Shown piece after piece: positions 13,401 through 24,879 of a stretch of 64,000 nt of DNA. The stretch is taken from positions 250,032-314,031 of the forward strand of contig KZ627157.1 in the NCBI GenBank assembly GCA_002917775.1, given 5' to 3'. Below the pieces are notes generated by a model. It ran no database searches. It saw only the letters and a program-made list of their open reading frames with translations, and was not told where the DNA came from. The DNA is from Glaciozyma antarctica PI12. Its lineage: Eukaryota > Basidiomycota > Microbotryomycetes > Kriegeriales > Camptobasidiaceae. Positions within the stretch are counted from its first letter, which is position 1, and every line of letters starts with the position of its first letter. Position numbers and translations under genes: made by a program.

Positions 13401-14659
13401 GAGTATCAACCTGTACGAGCTCGTCAAGGCCAACAGCTTCGCCGGCTTCACGACGACTCTCATCCGTCGCTTCACGATCCAAATCCTCGGCTCCCTCTCC
13501 CTTCTCCGCCACCATCGCGTCGTGCACTGCGACCTCAAGCCTGAGGTAAGCTGCGCCTCTCAATGGCTGCTCAGAGTGTAGCTGATAATCCTCGTACTCG
13601 CAGAACATCCTTCTCAAACACCCGGCGAAGAGTGCGATCAAGGTCATCGATTTTGGGAGCAGCTGCTTCGAGAACGAGAAGGGTACGTTTCGGATTTCCT
13701 GTTTCGCGAAGCCAACGCTGACTGTTCTTCCGCCAGTCTACACCTACATCCAGTCTCGCTTCTACCGCAGTCCCGAAGTCATCTTGGGCATGAACTACCA
13801 CATGGCCATCGACGTGCGTCCAAATCCACCACCCACCTCGCGGTCCTCGAGACTAACCCATGTTTCTCTATCGCAGATGTGGAGTCTAGGGTGCATCATC
13901 GCCGAGATGTACACCGGCTACCCGATCTTTCCGGGCGAGAACGAGCAGGAGCAGCTGGCGTGCATCATGGAGGTTATGGGACTCCCGGACAAGTACCTCG
14001 TCGACCGAAGCTCTCGCAAGAGGCTTTTCTTCGGTAAGCTTATCCTAGTATCTTCCTTACTGGCCAACGCTGACTTCCTACGTCGTTCAGACTCGACGGG
14101 AGCTCCTCGACCGGTCGTCAACTCGAAAGGCCGTCGCAGGCGCGCCGGCTCGAAGACGCTCGCTCAGGTGCTCAAGTCGGACGACGAGTCCTTTGTCGAC
14201 TTCATCTCCAAGTGCCTGACGTGGGACCCCGATCGTCGCCTGAAGCCCGACCCAGCTCTTCGCCGTACGTTCAGTTTGCCCGGTACCTCGCTGCATTTCG
14301 CTAACGCTCTCTCCATTGCAGACCCTTGGATCGTCGCCGCCCGCCAACGCACCACTAGCCCCAGCACCATCCCAGCACGCATCGGTCGTTCGTCTCTCGG
14401 CACGTCGACCATAAGCAGCGGCTCCTCGTCAATCTCGTCGACATCTCAGATCTCGACGCCGCGCCGCAAGGTCGGAACCTCTACGGCCCAGTCGACCCCC
14501 CACTCGCACCACTCGTCTTCCAACGTCCCCTCGACAGCTCCGGTGGAGAAGACGAGGACGTCGAGCTCGGCGGCCCCAGGTCCACCTCCACGATTGACGT
14601 CGAAGGGCAGCTTGGGCCTGCCGACGTCCTCGTCTCGCTATTTCATGAAGTCCAGTTGA
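7469..14659 (+). CDS. Very large DYRK-family (Pom1/DYRK2-type) protein kinase
   Basis: Dual-specificity kinase of about 2,230 aa, with roughly 1,770 residues of Ser/Pro/Thr-rich disordered N-terminus. The C-terminal part has the DYRK homology box NNFGFDDERGDY, then the kinase domain: GKGSFGQV, VAIKII, HCDLKPEN, IDFGSS, activation loop YTYIQSRFYRSPE with the YxY autophosphorylation tyrosine, and GCIIAEMYTGYPIF. This arrangement is that of class-2 DYRKs; fission-yeast Pom1 sets cell size and polarity, but that role here is inference. Exons: 7469-8788, 8840-11477, 11528-12848, 12907-13263, 13317-13545, 13604-13682, 13737-13813, 13877-14033, 14091-14274, 14322-14659; they sum to 6700 nt, one too many. 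The frame changes between about 8840 and 9060 without a recognisable intron. The 51-nt intron 8789-8839 is in frame and could be retained. Confidence 0.88.
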
Positions 14660-15179
14660 TCATTACGCCTAAGTGAGTCCCTCTTCCACTCTTTGCGATG
14701 CCTCTACGCGTGCTGACCTTGCCCTCGTCCATCAGAAGGCCCGAGGCAACCTATTTCCGCGCCATCGTTACTCGCAACTGCCCTACTTCCCCTACCAGCA
14801 TACCAGTGTATTCAAGTTACCCTTTGCAAAGATTCTGGAGTTCGCGTTTGAACGAGAGCACGCGCCCAAATTGGCGTCGTCAGCATAAAGGGAAAGCGAC
14901 CTCCTGCGCTCTCCGGTTCTCCCTCCTTCTCTCATCTCGATTTGGTCTTAACTCGTTCATACAAGCTCAGCACACCTCTCTCTCAAGCCAAACCAGTCGT
15001 AAGTCAGAGCTCGAGATCGGCGTCTGAAGGAACGCGATGGAACTGGGTGCTGACTGCTCTCCGGATCGCCAGCAACTCGGCACCTCCAGAGCACAAGCTC
15101 CAGTCCAATCCCCAACACCACCGCCCGAGGTTCATAGATACCCTCTCCCCGATCTCTGTACCGCCAACACCTCCGAATC
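14660..15179. other. Intergenic region DYRK kinase to Lon
   Basis: 520 bp: kinase 3' UTR and Lon promoter. Contains splice-like strings (gtgagt at 14672, tcag near 14735) that may be a 3' UTR intron. No other gene recognised. Confidence 0.45.
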
Positions 15180-18100
15180 ATGGTCCGCCAGCTCCCGACT
15201 CTCTCACCGTGGCTTCGATCCGAAGCGGTCTCGGTCGCTAGGCGTTCGTCCACCGCCGGACGCTTCTCCAGCACCCTCGCCAGCTCCTCCCGACCGAGTA
15301 GATCGGCTCTTTCCCTTGCTGTCCGATCCTCAGCACTCACCTCCACATCGACATTCACTCTCGCCGCCTCCCCCATCTCCCGTCACCTCCACCCTCGAGG
15401 CTTCTCCAGTTCGGCTCTTCTAGAGGCGACCTTCCGAGCTTCCCAGCCGCAGCTCGCTCGCAAGGGGGCCAAGGCAGTCCCCAAGGACCCGAAGGAGGCG
15501 GAGGAGACGGAGGAGGGTGCCGAGGATGGAGTCAAGGAGGTCGCTGAGGGCGAGAGCAAGCCAGTGGATGGCAAGCGGCTCCCCAAGTCGTCCTCTACCA
15601 AGGCTTCTTCCGCACGCAGCTCCGCAGCGTCGTCGGGCGCCGCAGATGGCGCAGACGCTACTCCCCCTTCCTCCGGCACCTCGGACGACCCTCCCAGTAC
15701 CGCCATCTCGAAGCGATCCGTCCCCGATATCTACCCTCAAGTCCTCGCCCTTCCCATCACTCGCCGACCCCTCTTCCCCGGCTTCTACAAGGCTGTCGTA
15801 ATCCGGAATCCAGCAGTCGTCGCGGCGATCAAGGAGGCGGTCAAGCGCGGCCAGCCCTACATCGGAGCTTTCCTGCTCAAGGATGAGAACGCCGATAGCG
15901 ACATGTGCGTTTGATTCCGATGCTGGGAGCTCAGTGAGGGACGAGAGCTGACCTGGCACGATTCGCAGCATCACCGATTCTGACTCTGTCCACCCCGTCG
16001 GAGTCTTCGCCCAAATCACCTCCACCTTCCCTGCCCCCGCATCCGACAAGAACGAGGAGCCCGGCCTCACCGCCGTCCTCTACCCTCACCGACGAATCCG
16101 CATCACCGACCTCCTCCCCATCACCGAAGGCAAGCCCCCGGCCGCACCGGAGCCCGTCTCCGAGGCAGAGCTAGCAGCTGCAAAGGACGAGCCCACGACG
16201 TCCGAGATCGCACCCGACGAGCCTTCTACGCCCTCCGAAGCTCCCGCCGACGGCGCCGTCATCGAGGTCCCTGCGACTGCCCCAGAGGGAACGATCAGCT
16301 CCGAGGACACGGCCACGCAGACCGCCTTCCTCCAGGACTACGCCGTCTCGGTCGTCAACGTCGAGAACGTCAACCTCGAGCCGTACGACAAGAAGTCGCA
16401 GCTCATCCGCGCTGTCGCCGGCGAGATCATATCGACCTTCAAGGATATCGCCCAGCTCAACCCCCTCTTCCGCGACCAGATCGCCAACTTCTCCATGTCC
16501 CAGTCGTCGGGCAACGTCCTCGAGGAGCCCGAGAAGCTCGCCGACTTTGCTGCGGCCGTCTCGACGGGCGAGGTCAACGAGCTCCAGGACGTGCTCGAGA
16601 GCGTCAACCTCGAGGATCGCCTGCAGAAGAGCTTCCTCGTCCTCAAGAAGGAGTTGATGAACGCCAAGCTTCAGAGCAAGCTTTCGAAGGAGGTCGAGAG
16701 CAAGATCCAGAAGCGGCAGCGCGAGTACTACTTGACGGAGCAGCTCAAGGGGATCAAGAAGGAGCTCGGGATCGAGAGCGACGGCAAGGACAAGCTCGTC
16801 GACAAGTTCAAGGAGAAGGCCGAGACGCTCAACATGCCCGAGCCCGTGCGCAAGGTCTTTGACGAGGAGATCAACAAGCTTCAGCACCTCGAGCCCGCCG
16901 CGAGCGAGTTCAACGTCACGCGCAACTACCTCGACTGGTTGACCCAGATCCCTTGGGGCATGCACTCGACCGAGAACTTTGACCTAAAGCACGCCGTTCA
17001 GGTCCTCGACGAGGATCACTATGGCCTCAAGGACGTCAAGGATCGTATCCTCGAGTTCCTCGCCGTCGGCAAGCTTAGGGGAACCGTCGAGGGCAAGATC
17101 CTTTGCTTTGTTGGACCTCCCGGAGTCGGTGCGTTCCTTCTCGCTCCTGCGTACATCGTCGTCGCTGACATTCGTTCCTCGCAGGCAAAACCTCTATCGG
17201 CAAGTCGATCGCTCGCGCTCTCGACCGACAGTTCTTCCGCTTCAGTGTCGGTGGATTGTCGGACGTCGCCGAGATCAAGGGTCATCGTCGAACGTGAGTC
17301 GAGCGAGTTCTTGTGCCGTTCGAGCAGCTGCTGACGATCTTTCTCGCGCAGTTACGTCGGCGCCATGCCCGGTACGCTTCTCACGAACTCGAACGACGGT
17401 ATGAGTAGCTAACATGCTTTCAACTCGCAGGTAAGATCATTCAGGCGCTCAAGAAGGTCCACACCGAGAACCCGCTCGTCCTCATCGACGAGGTCGACAA
17501 GATCGGTCGGGGACACAACGGCGACCCCTCGAGTGCTCTTCTCGAGATGCTCGACCCCGAGCAGAACTCTCAGTTCCTGGATCACTACGTGCGTTCCAAT
17601 CCCTTTGCGTTTCGTGCTCGCCGTTGACTCTTTCGTTCCTTCAGCTCGACGTTCCCGTTGATCTCTCCCGCGTCCTCTTCGTCTGCACCGCCAACACCCT
17701 CGACACGATCCCCGCCCCTCTCCTCGACCGAATGGAGGTTCTCGAAGTGAGCGGCTACATCACCGAGGAGAAGGCCGCGATCGCCAGTCGGTACCTCGCT
17801 CCTCAGGCCAAGGATGGCGCAGGACTCAAGGACGCCGACGTCGAGCTGACGGACGACGCTGTTGCGGCCCTCATTCGTTACTACTGCCGCGAGTCGGGAG
17901 TGCGAAAGCTCAAGCAGCAGATCGAGAAGGTGCGCCATCGTCAGGCTTGTTTCCGCAATCTGAGCTAACGCATCTCGCTCGCAGGTCTACCGCAAGGCAG
18001 CTCTCAAGATCGTCCAGGATATTGGAGACGACCCCGTCCTCGCCGAAGAAGCCGTCGAGATCGTCCCTCCCACCACCCCCGCCGTCACGGAGGCCGACCC

Positions 18101-19180
18101 CGTCGTCGCCGTCGACCCTGTCGTCCCCATCATCGAAGGCACGGTCGAGAAGCTGGATGGCGAGCTTGATCCCGCACCTGCGTCCGAGGATCGGAAGACG
18201 ACGAGTGGAGTGCGCAAGGCGCTCGAGGTGCCGAGCTCGGTTCACGTTCGCATTTCGGCCGACAACTTGCTCGAGTACGTCGGACCGCCGATGTACCAGA
18301 AGGATCGACTTTACACCAAGACGAGTCCTGTGGGAGTGAGCTGTGGATTGGGCTACCTTGGGAACGGTTCGGGAGCGGTGATGCCGATCGAGGTTACCGT
18401 GCGTTTCTTCCCTTTTCGCTGCGGCTAATGCTGTTTGCTGATGCGTCGTGTCGAGCAGTCGATGCCTGGGAACGGAACGATCCAGTTGACTGGAAAGCTC
18501 GGAGAGGTCATCAAGGAGAGCGCGCAGATTGCGCTATCGTTCCTCAAGTCGCACGCGTTCTCGCTCGGCTTGACCGACGACAAGGACACGGACTTGCTGC
18601 ACAAGCGGTCTATCCATCTTCATATGCCGTGCGTTCTTTCGCTTCTCGCTTCCCCTATCGTCGCTGACGAACTGTAACAGTGAGGGATCCATCGGAAAGG
18701 AGGGACCTTCGGCCGGTATCGCCATCCTCACCGCCTTCGTCAGTCTCTTCTCCAAGAAGGGCATTAGTTCAGATCTCGGTACGTTCTTCTCCTCCTCCGG
18801 CTTTGGAACCTCGCTAACGAAGGACTTGTCGCAGCCATGACTGGAGAGATGACCCTCGCCGGTCAAGTCCTCCCCGTCGGCGGTCTCAAGGAAAAGATCC
18901 TCGCCGCCCACCGCGCTGGCATCAAGAAGATCATCGCCCCTGCTGCCTGCCGCGCCGATATCGAGCACAACGTGCGTCCTCCTTCCTCTCCCCTCCTCGC
19001 ACGCACACGCTGACCCCGTTCCGCTCGCAGGTGCCCGACTCGGTCAAGGACGGTATTCAGATCGTGTACGTTGAGAACGTCGCCCAGGTCATCAAGGAGG
19101 CGTTCGCGGGGACGGCCATCGTCGACAAGCTCGACGAGCTGAACTCGGTGTTGGTTCCTCTGGAGGAGGCTGAGCGATGA
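15180..19180 (+). CDS. PIM1: Mitochondrial Lon protease (PIM1)
   Basis: ATP-dependent serine protease of the mitochondrial matrix that degrades misfolded and oxidised proteins. 1,141 aa. The N-terminus is Arg/Ser-rich without acidic residues (matrix targeting). It is followed by a Lon substrate-binding domain ([11 protein letters not shown]), the AAA+ module with Walker A GPPGVGKTS and Walker [10 protein letters not shown], and the protease domain with catalytic Ser in KEGPSAG and Lys in [12 protein letters not shown]. Exons: 15180-15904, 15969-17128, 17185-17293, 17352-17371, 17431-17588, 17645-17929, 17985-18398, 18459-18628, 18681-18778, 18835-18971, 19031-19180; 3426 nt, frame closed. Exon 4 is only 20 nt. 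An acidic Glu/Asp-rich insert lies before the targeting-to-domain junction and another in the middle of the proteolytic half (about 18050-18200). Confidence 0.95.
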
Positions 19181-19643
19181 AGTGTTGGGAGGTTAATGAT
19201 TCGGAAAGGCGTATGATTAGAGTGTACCGAAATCCAAAGCACAGCACCCACTTCCTTCGTCGTTGTCGTCCCAAGTCAGTCAGCGTCGTCGAATCTCGTT
19301 GAAGTTCAAGTTCTCACGCTTGCGGAGCCCGCGCTTGTCCTCGTCTCTTGCTCTTCCCCCATCGATTACCCCAGGAAAACGCTTGGAAGTCGACTTCTCC
19401 ACAAGGCCTTCCTTCGCCTCTTCCACCACTCGAACAGCTCAGCAGCAGGTACGCACCGTTCTCGCGCCCACTCCTCCCGCGCCTCGTTCCCCGCGCGAGG
19501 TGGTCCTCTGCAGCCCTGCGCACTCGGCGGCGGCCTTGGATCCCGTGAGGGGCTCTGCGCGAAGCTCTACCCAAGCTCCCTTCCCCAGGCGTAGACTGAC
19601 AGCTCGTCTTGCGTGCAGCTCCCTCACCAACCTCTGCTCACCG
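19181..19643. promoter_or_regulatory. Trehalase upstream region with probable 5' UTR intron
   Basis: Contains a likely 5' UTR intron at about 19449-19618 (donor gtacgc, gactgac branch, tgcag acceptor) 25 nt before the chosen trehalase ATG. Without splicing, an open frame from 19263 runs in frame into the trehalase; with splicing the upstream ATG goes out of frame, which is why 19644 is taken as the start. Confidence 0.5.
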
Positions 19644-22600
19644 ATGCCGCCCTCTCGTGTTCCCAGCGTAGCCATTCAAGACGTGGTTGGGGACACTCCC
19701 GTCTTCCACAATCATTCCGAGTCGGAGGCGGACGACGTGGACTTGCGTTCTAGGGCTCAGGAGGACGCGTCGGTGCTTTACGCCCGACCTGCTATCAGGG
19801 CCAAGACGAGGACTTTCTCAGAGGTGCGTACTGGGCTGCAGGTGATCAGGATGAGAGAGCTGATGGTTTTCATTGCAGAGCGGAGGGACGCAGACGATTT
19901 TTGAGGCAGAGGAACGTTCATTCGTCCGAGGCGTTCGTGAGGTCGAGGAGGATGTCGCATGGTGCGTCCTTAGTTGTCCTGGAGGAGGGCCAGAGCTGAC
20001 GACAGGTACTTAGACGAGACCCCCTCCAAGCCCCGAAAGTTCATTGTAGATGTCGAGGAGACGATGAAGCTGGTACTTGAGCGGGAGGATACGACCGGGA
20101 ACTTCCAAGTGAGTTGCCAGTTGGTGTTGCGAGTCGAAGCAGGAGCTAACCTTTGGACCAGATCGCTGCGACGGACACAGGTCCCAAGGTTCTCTCCCTC
20201 GGCACCGCGTCGAGCAATGGGCACAACTCCTTCGACGTGAGTCAACTCCTTCCGACGCGAGTCCCTCGTCTAAGTCTCTCCCGCCCGCAGATCCGCGGCA
20301 CTTACATGCTCTCCAACCTTCTCCAAGAACTCGCTCTCGCACGCGACCATGGGATGAAGCACATCGTACTTGACGAAGCTCGACTCAGCGAGAACCCCGT
20401 CTCGCGTCTAAGCCGCATGATCCGCCACTCCTTCTGGAGCAACCTCACGCGCCGCATCGACGCTGACGGACTCGAGGCAATCTGCGCCGACCCCAAGGTT
20501 CGTTCGTCCCCTTCTGCCCTCGCTCAACCCAGCTGATGCGTCCTTCGCAGAACCGGGGAAAGAATCAAGCGCCGAGGATCTACGTTCCCGAAGCGGAGCC
20601 CGCGATGCGAAAGTACTACGAGCGAATCGCGAGCGAGCGACCGAACTTGAGGTTGATCGTCGAGACGCTGCCGACGGGCTGGGACGCCGAGTGGGTGCGC
20701 GATAGGAATGAGCAGCCCGGCATCCTGGCGCTCGCGATGAAGGAGGTTGTCAAGGAGGATGGCGAGACGGATTTCGTGGGGATCCCGTTCGTGGTGCCTG
20801 GGGCAAGGTGAGTTGGTTCGTGTCGGTAGCGAGGTGCGAGAATGCTGATTCGCTTGATGCGCAGGTTCAACGAGGTGCGCTCGCTGCTAAGCGTAGGGAG
20901 GATTCTCGCTGACCGCTCTTCATCTGCGCGATTCGCAGCTCTACAACATGAGATGGTTCCTGCGACCTTGAGACTGGACGCCGACTGACTCCCCTTCTCC
21001 TCCAGTGGGACAGCTACTTCATCTCTCTCGGTCTTCTCGCCGACGGAATGGTCGACCTCGCTCAAGGCATCGTGCTTCATTTCCTTTTCGAGATCAAGCA
21101 CTACGGCAAGATCCTTAACGGCAACCGATCGTGCGTTCACTCTCGCCCTTTTCGATACTTCGCAGCCAACTGATGTAGCCTCGAGTAGCTACTACCTCTG
21201 CCGATCTCAGCCTCCCTTCCTCACCGACCTCATCCTCCAAGTCTACGCTCAGCTCGACCCCGCCAAGGAAGTCGAGAACAGGGCCTGGCTTCGTCTCGCC
21301 ATCCAAGGCGCCATCTGCGAGTGCGTGACTTTTCCACACTCTGAGGCACACCGCTGATGTTGTCGCAGGTACCACACCGTCTGGATGGCTGAGCCGCGCC
21401 TGCACCTCGGCACTGGCCTCTCTCGCTTCCGCCCCGACGGACTCGGCATTCCTCCAGAGACGGAGGCGTCCCACTTTGTGCCAGTTCTGCAGCCTTACGC
21501 CGACAAGCTAGGGATCAGCGTCAACGAGTTCATCGAGAAGTACGACGCGGGGGAGGTGCACGAGCCGAAGCTAGACGAGTGTGCGTCATTTCGCTCCTTC
21601 GCCCCTGCGGCGACGCTGACGACGACACGCAGACTTCTTGCACGATCGCGCGGTCCGAGAGAGTGGACACGACACGACCTACCGCTTCGAGAAGCGCTGC
21701 GCCAACCTCGGGACGATCGACCTCTGCTCGCTCCTGTACAAGTACGAAGTCGACATCGCGACGACGATCCGGGACCACTTTAAAGACGACTTCGAGCTCG
21801 TGGAGGAGTTCGCCCTGTCCAAGTTCCCGTTCGGCGAGGACGTCCCTTACGATGCGAGTGGGTCGACGTTGCCGGATTTGTCGGGGGAGAGGAAGTCGAC
21901 GGGCCAGAGGCAGAGTTCGGCGGAATGGTTCGCGCGCGCGGCGAGGAGGAAGGAGTTGGCGGATCACTACCTCTGGCACGAGGGACACGGTCTCTATACG
22001 GACCTGGACACTGTCACGGGGAAGGCGAGCCTCTACGATACGGTGCGTTTTCGCTTGATGGCGAGGCTGAGGACGGAAGGCTGACGAGGAGCGGCAGGTC
22101 ACTACGTTCTGGCCGATGTGGGCGGGGATGGCGAGCGAGGCTCAGGCGGAGAGGATGATGTGCGTTCCTCTCTCGTTGCTCAAGTCGGAAAGGACGCTGA
22201 TGAGCTCGCGGCGATATGTAGGAAGGTCTCGCTGCACAAGTTTGAGGCGCCTGGAGGACTGCTTTCGGGGACGGAGAGCTCGCGTGGAAGGATCTCGCTT
22301 CAGAGGCCGAACAGGCAGTGGGAGTGCGTTTTTTTCTCTGTTTCTGAGGGAGCAAAAGTGCGGTTGCTGATCGCTTTCGTCTCGCAGCTACCCTGCGGCA
22401 TGGGTGAGCAGAGCATCTCGACTAATACGAACCGTTCGTTGACCATTTTCTCGCTTCGCTCTCCTCGTTCAGCCTCCTCAGTAAGTCCACATTCGCTCGC
22501 CTGCCTGAGAACTGGGCTGACGTCCTTCGCGAAGCCAAATCATGGCTTGGTCTGGATTCCAGAAATACGGCTACATTCAGGAAGCTCAGCGACTCGCCTA

Positions 22601-22979
22601 CCGCTGGCTGTACATGTGCGTCTCGCCTCCCTCGCTCGGCCTATCGATGTCTGACTTGCCATCGCAGGGTCACGACCGGATTCGTTCACGCCGGTGGAGT
22701 CGTCCCCGAAAAATTCGACGCAGTCCAGGCGAACGCCAACATCGACGCCGAGTACGGGAACCAAGGGACCGACTTTGCGATGATCCCCAAGGAGGGCTTT
22801 GGCTGGTACGTTCGTTTCCTTTCTTCGTTGGCGTCGAGCTCATGATTATCGCTCGCAGGACCAACGCCAGCTACCAGGTCGGCCTCGAGGTGCTTACGCA
22901 GTTCCAGCGTCGTGCTCTCGGTGCCCTCACCCCGCCCGACACGTTCTTCTACGGCAAGCACGTCACCCCGGCTGCTTGA
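19644..22979 (+). CDS. NTH1: Neutral (cytosolic) trehalase
   Basis: Hydrolyses trehalose to two glucose in the cytosol; GH37, 776 aa. The N-terminus has a possible protein-kinase-A site (KTRTFSE). A calcium-binding-like segment ([16 protein letters not shown]) precedes the catalytic domain: signature 1 PGARFNELYNWDSYF, the acid in SGHDTTYRF, signature 2 QWDYPAAWPPHQIMAW and EGFGWTNAS. No signal peptide. Exons: 19644-19823, 19879-19961, 20006-20108, 20162-20236, 20291-20497, 20551-20807, 20865-20874, 20939-20947, 21006-21130, 21189-21320, 21369-21580, 21633-22042, 22098-22159, 22222-22323, 22388-22403, 22473-22480, 22535-22615, 22668-22805, 22859-22979; 2331 nt, frame closed. Exons of 10, 9, 16 and 8 nt build the two signatures. 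The intron 20948-21005 begins with AT. Confidence 0.93.
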
Positions 22980-23121
22980 GCTTGTTTCTCGCAATGCAGT
23001 GTACCTCGCTGGTTCAGCTCGTTCCTTGTTCAAAGGCGTGAGAGACCCAACGTAGCTGAGCAATCCGCACCATCCTCCGGCTACGAGCACGAGTGTTCGG
23101 CGGTCGAGTCTCTCCTTTCGC

Positions 23122-24251
23122 ATGTCGCGTGCGATCCTCTCTCTTCCTTCAATCCTTCTCTCCCACTCGCCAGCACCTCTACTCCGTAACACCTTCCGCT
23201 CAGCCTCCAGTACGTCCATCTCGCTCGGCGTGGACTCACCTAGCTCCGGGTCGCTGATTGAGATCGCACGCCCTTCTCCCCTCTTCCCCTCCTCGCAGCC
23301 ATGTCCTCCGCCTCCACCTTCTTCGATCTCAAGGCCGAGACTCCCAAGGGAACCTACGACTTCAGCGCAAGTCGCTGCCAGTGCGGGCAGATCGAAGGAC
23401 GCAAGCTAACGGTCGGTTTTCCACGCCATCGCAGCAACTCAAGGGCAAGGTGACTTTGATCGTCAACACTGCAAGCAAGTGCGGATTCACTCCCCAGTAC
23501 CACGTGAGTCGCTTGCGGTACCCCGGCGTGAGGGAGAGAGCTGACGATCGCCAACACCAGGGTCTCGAAGAAGGTCAGGTTTCCCACGGCCTCCGCGCAC
23601 CAGGTAGCTAGCTAACGTGAGCCTACGCAGTCTACAAGCGCTTTAAGGACCAGGGCGTTGTCGTTCTCGGATTCCCTTGCAACCAGTTCGGAGGACAGGA
23701 GCCGGGCACCGATGCTGATGTGTGAGTACCTCCCACCCGCAGCTGCTCGCTACGAGGACGGACGGAGCTGACTCTCTTGTACGCTCAAAGCGCTTCTTTC
23801 TGCGAGCTCAACCACGGCGTCACGTTCCCCCTCATGAAGAAGTCGGACGTGAACGGCGACAACACGAACGAGTGCGTCTGCGTGCTGCTGTGGATCGTGG
23901 TGGAGTGGGAGCTAACCTCGCCTGCGTAGGGTGTACAAGTACCTCAAGTCTCACAAGGCCGGAATCCTGGGCCTAGAGCGAATTAAATGGAATTTCGTAC
24001 GCCGTCCTCGCCCCCTTCCACGAAACACTCCCCCCTTCGCACGAAACACTCGCTGACGCTTTGGACGGACTGCAGGAGAAGTTCCTCGTCGACCAGAACG
24101 GTCAGGTCGTCCACCGCTACGGCTCCATCACCAAGCCCGAGTCGAGTAGGTCCTCCCCGACGATTCCTCTCCCACGCACTCGCTAACGCTCTCTCTCTCT
24201 TCAGTCGCCGCCGATATCGAGAAGCTCATCGCCAAGCCCGCTTCCTCGTAA
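23122..24251 (+). CDS. Cys-type glutathione peroxidase (GPX3/HYR1-like)
   Basis: Thiol peroxidase reducing H2O2 and lipid peroxides, usually with thioredoxin as reductant in fungi. 197 aa. Peroxidatic Cys in [10 protein letters not shown] (no selenocysteine), then NQFGGQEPG with catalytic Gln, a likely resolving Cys in ASFCELN, and the catalytic Trp in KWNF. Exon 1 encodes a 29-residue Ser/Arg-rich leader that looks mitochondrial; a second in-frame ATG at 23301, just after intron 1, would give the leaderless cytosolic form. Exons: 23122-23209, 23299-23366, 23435-23503, 23561-23573, 23631-23721, 23791-23871, 23930-23996, 24076-24145, 24205-24251; 594 nt, frame closed. The intron 23367-23434 has a GC donor (gcaagt). 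Exon 4 is 13 nt. Confidence 0.93.
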
Positions 24252-24879
24252 ACCCCGCCTCCTTGTTGGATTAAATCTCTTTCTTAGACGGCTGTTGGAC
24301 ACCCGTTGGATACCTTTTCTCGCTACACCACCCCTTGGCAACCCATTTACCACCTTACTCGTCGCGCCCCCCTCTGCCTCTATATCGCTCGCTTTTATCT
24401 GCTCCCCTGCTCTTCTGCTCGCACTCCTATGCTGCGTCTGCTTCGAGCGAGCAGGCGGAGTCGCGCGCAGAAGGGATCGAGCTGTTCGTGGGGCGCCTTC
24501 GCCTCCTCAGGCTACGTTCATGCTCTTCTCGCTGGCACTGGTGGATCTTGACCTTCTCAGAGAGGCTACGGTACGATATCCTAGCACAAAAAGAGTTCGC
24601 GAACAGCAAAACACTGCGGAGGAGTAACACGCGAAGTCCGGCCTGCCGCTTCGCGTGAAGCGAGCCAGCGAGTCAGGGAAGGAGGGATGGAGGTGGTGAC
24701 GCCGGGGGAGTTGTAGACAGAGGAACAGCACGCTTAGTAGCTGAGAAGGAGTTCCCTCTAAGAAGCACAAGAGTTCCGAGAAGCACAACCTCCTCGGAGG
24801 GGAGAGACTGTCCCCGCAACTTCTCCTCTTTCCTTCCTCCCTCCTTCCCCCACTCCCCCTCACAGCGCTGTGCTCCCAA
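24252..24879. other. Intergenic region GPx to aspartate aminotransferase
   Basis: 628 bp, the second-longest gene-free stretch here. CT-rich just before 24880 as at other starts. No RNA gene, repeat or conserved open frame was recognised. Confidence 0.45.

Noticed and set aside
16171-16965. 264-codon open frame on the minus strand inside Lon
   Set aside because: It lies antisense to a conserved AAA+ domain exon; Leu/Val/Glu-rich antisense frames are expected opposite GC-rich, codon-biased genes. Several others (e.g. 12862-13647, 3053-3769, 9077-9802) are the same kind of shadow.
19263-19904. Trehalase start at 19263
   Set aside because: The extra N-terminus is Ser/Arg/Pro-rich, lacks family similarity and contains a good intron (about 19449-19618) whose removal breaks the frame; 19644 gives a normal-length N-terminus.
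24252-24879. Possible tRNA or small RNA gene in the long intergenic region
   Set aside because: No cloverleaf, A/B box pair or snoRNA box set could be made out by eye.
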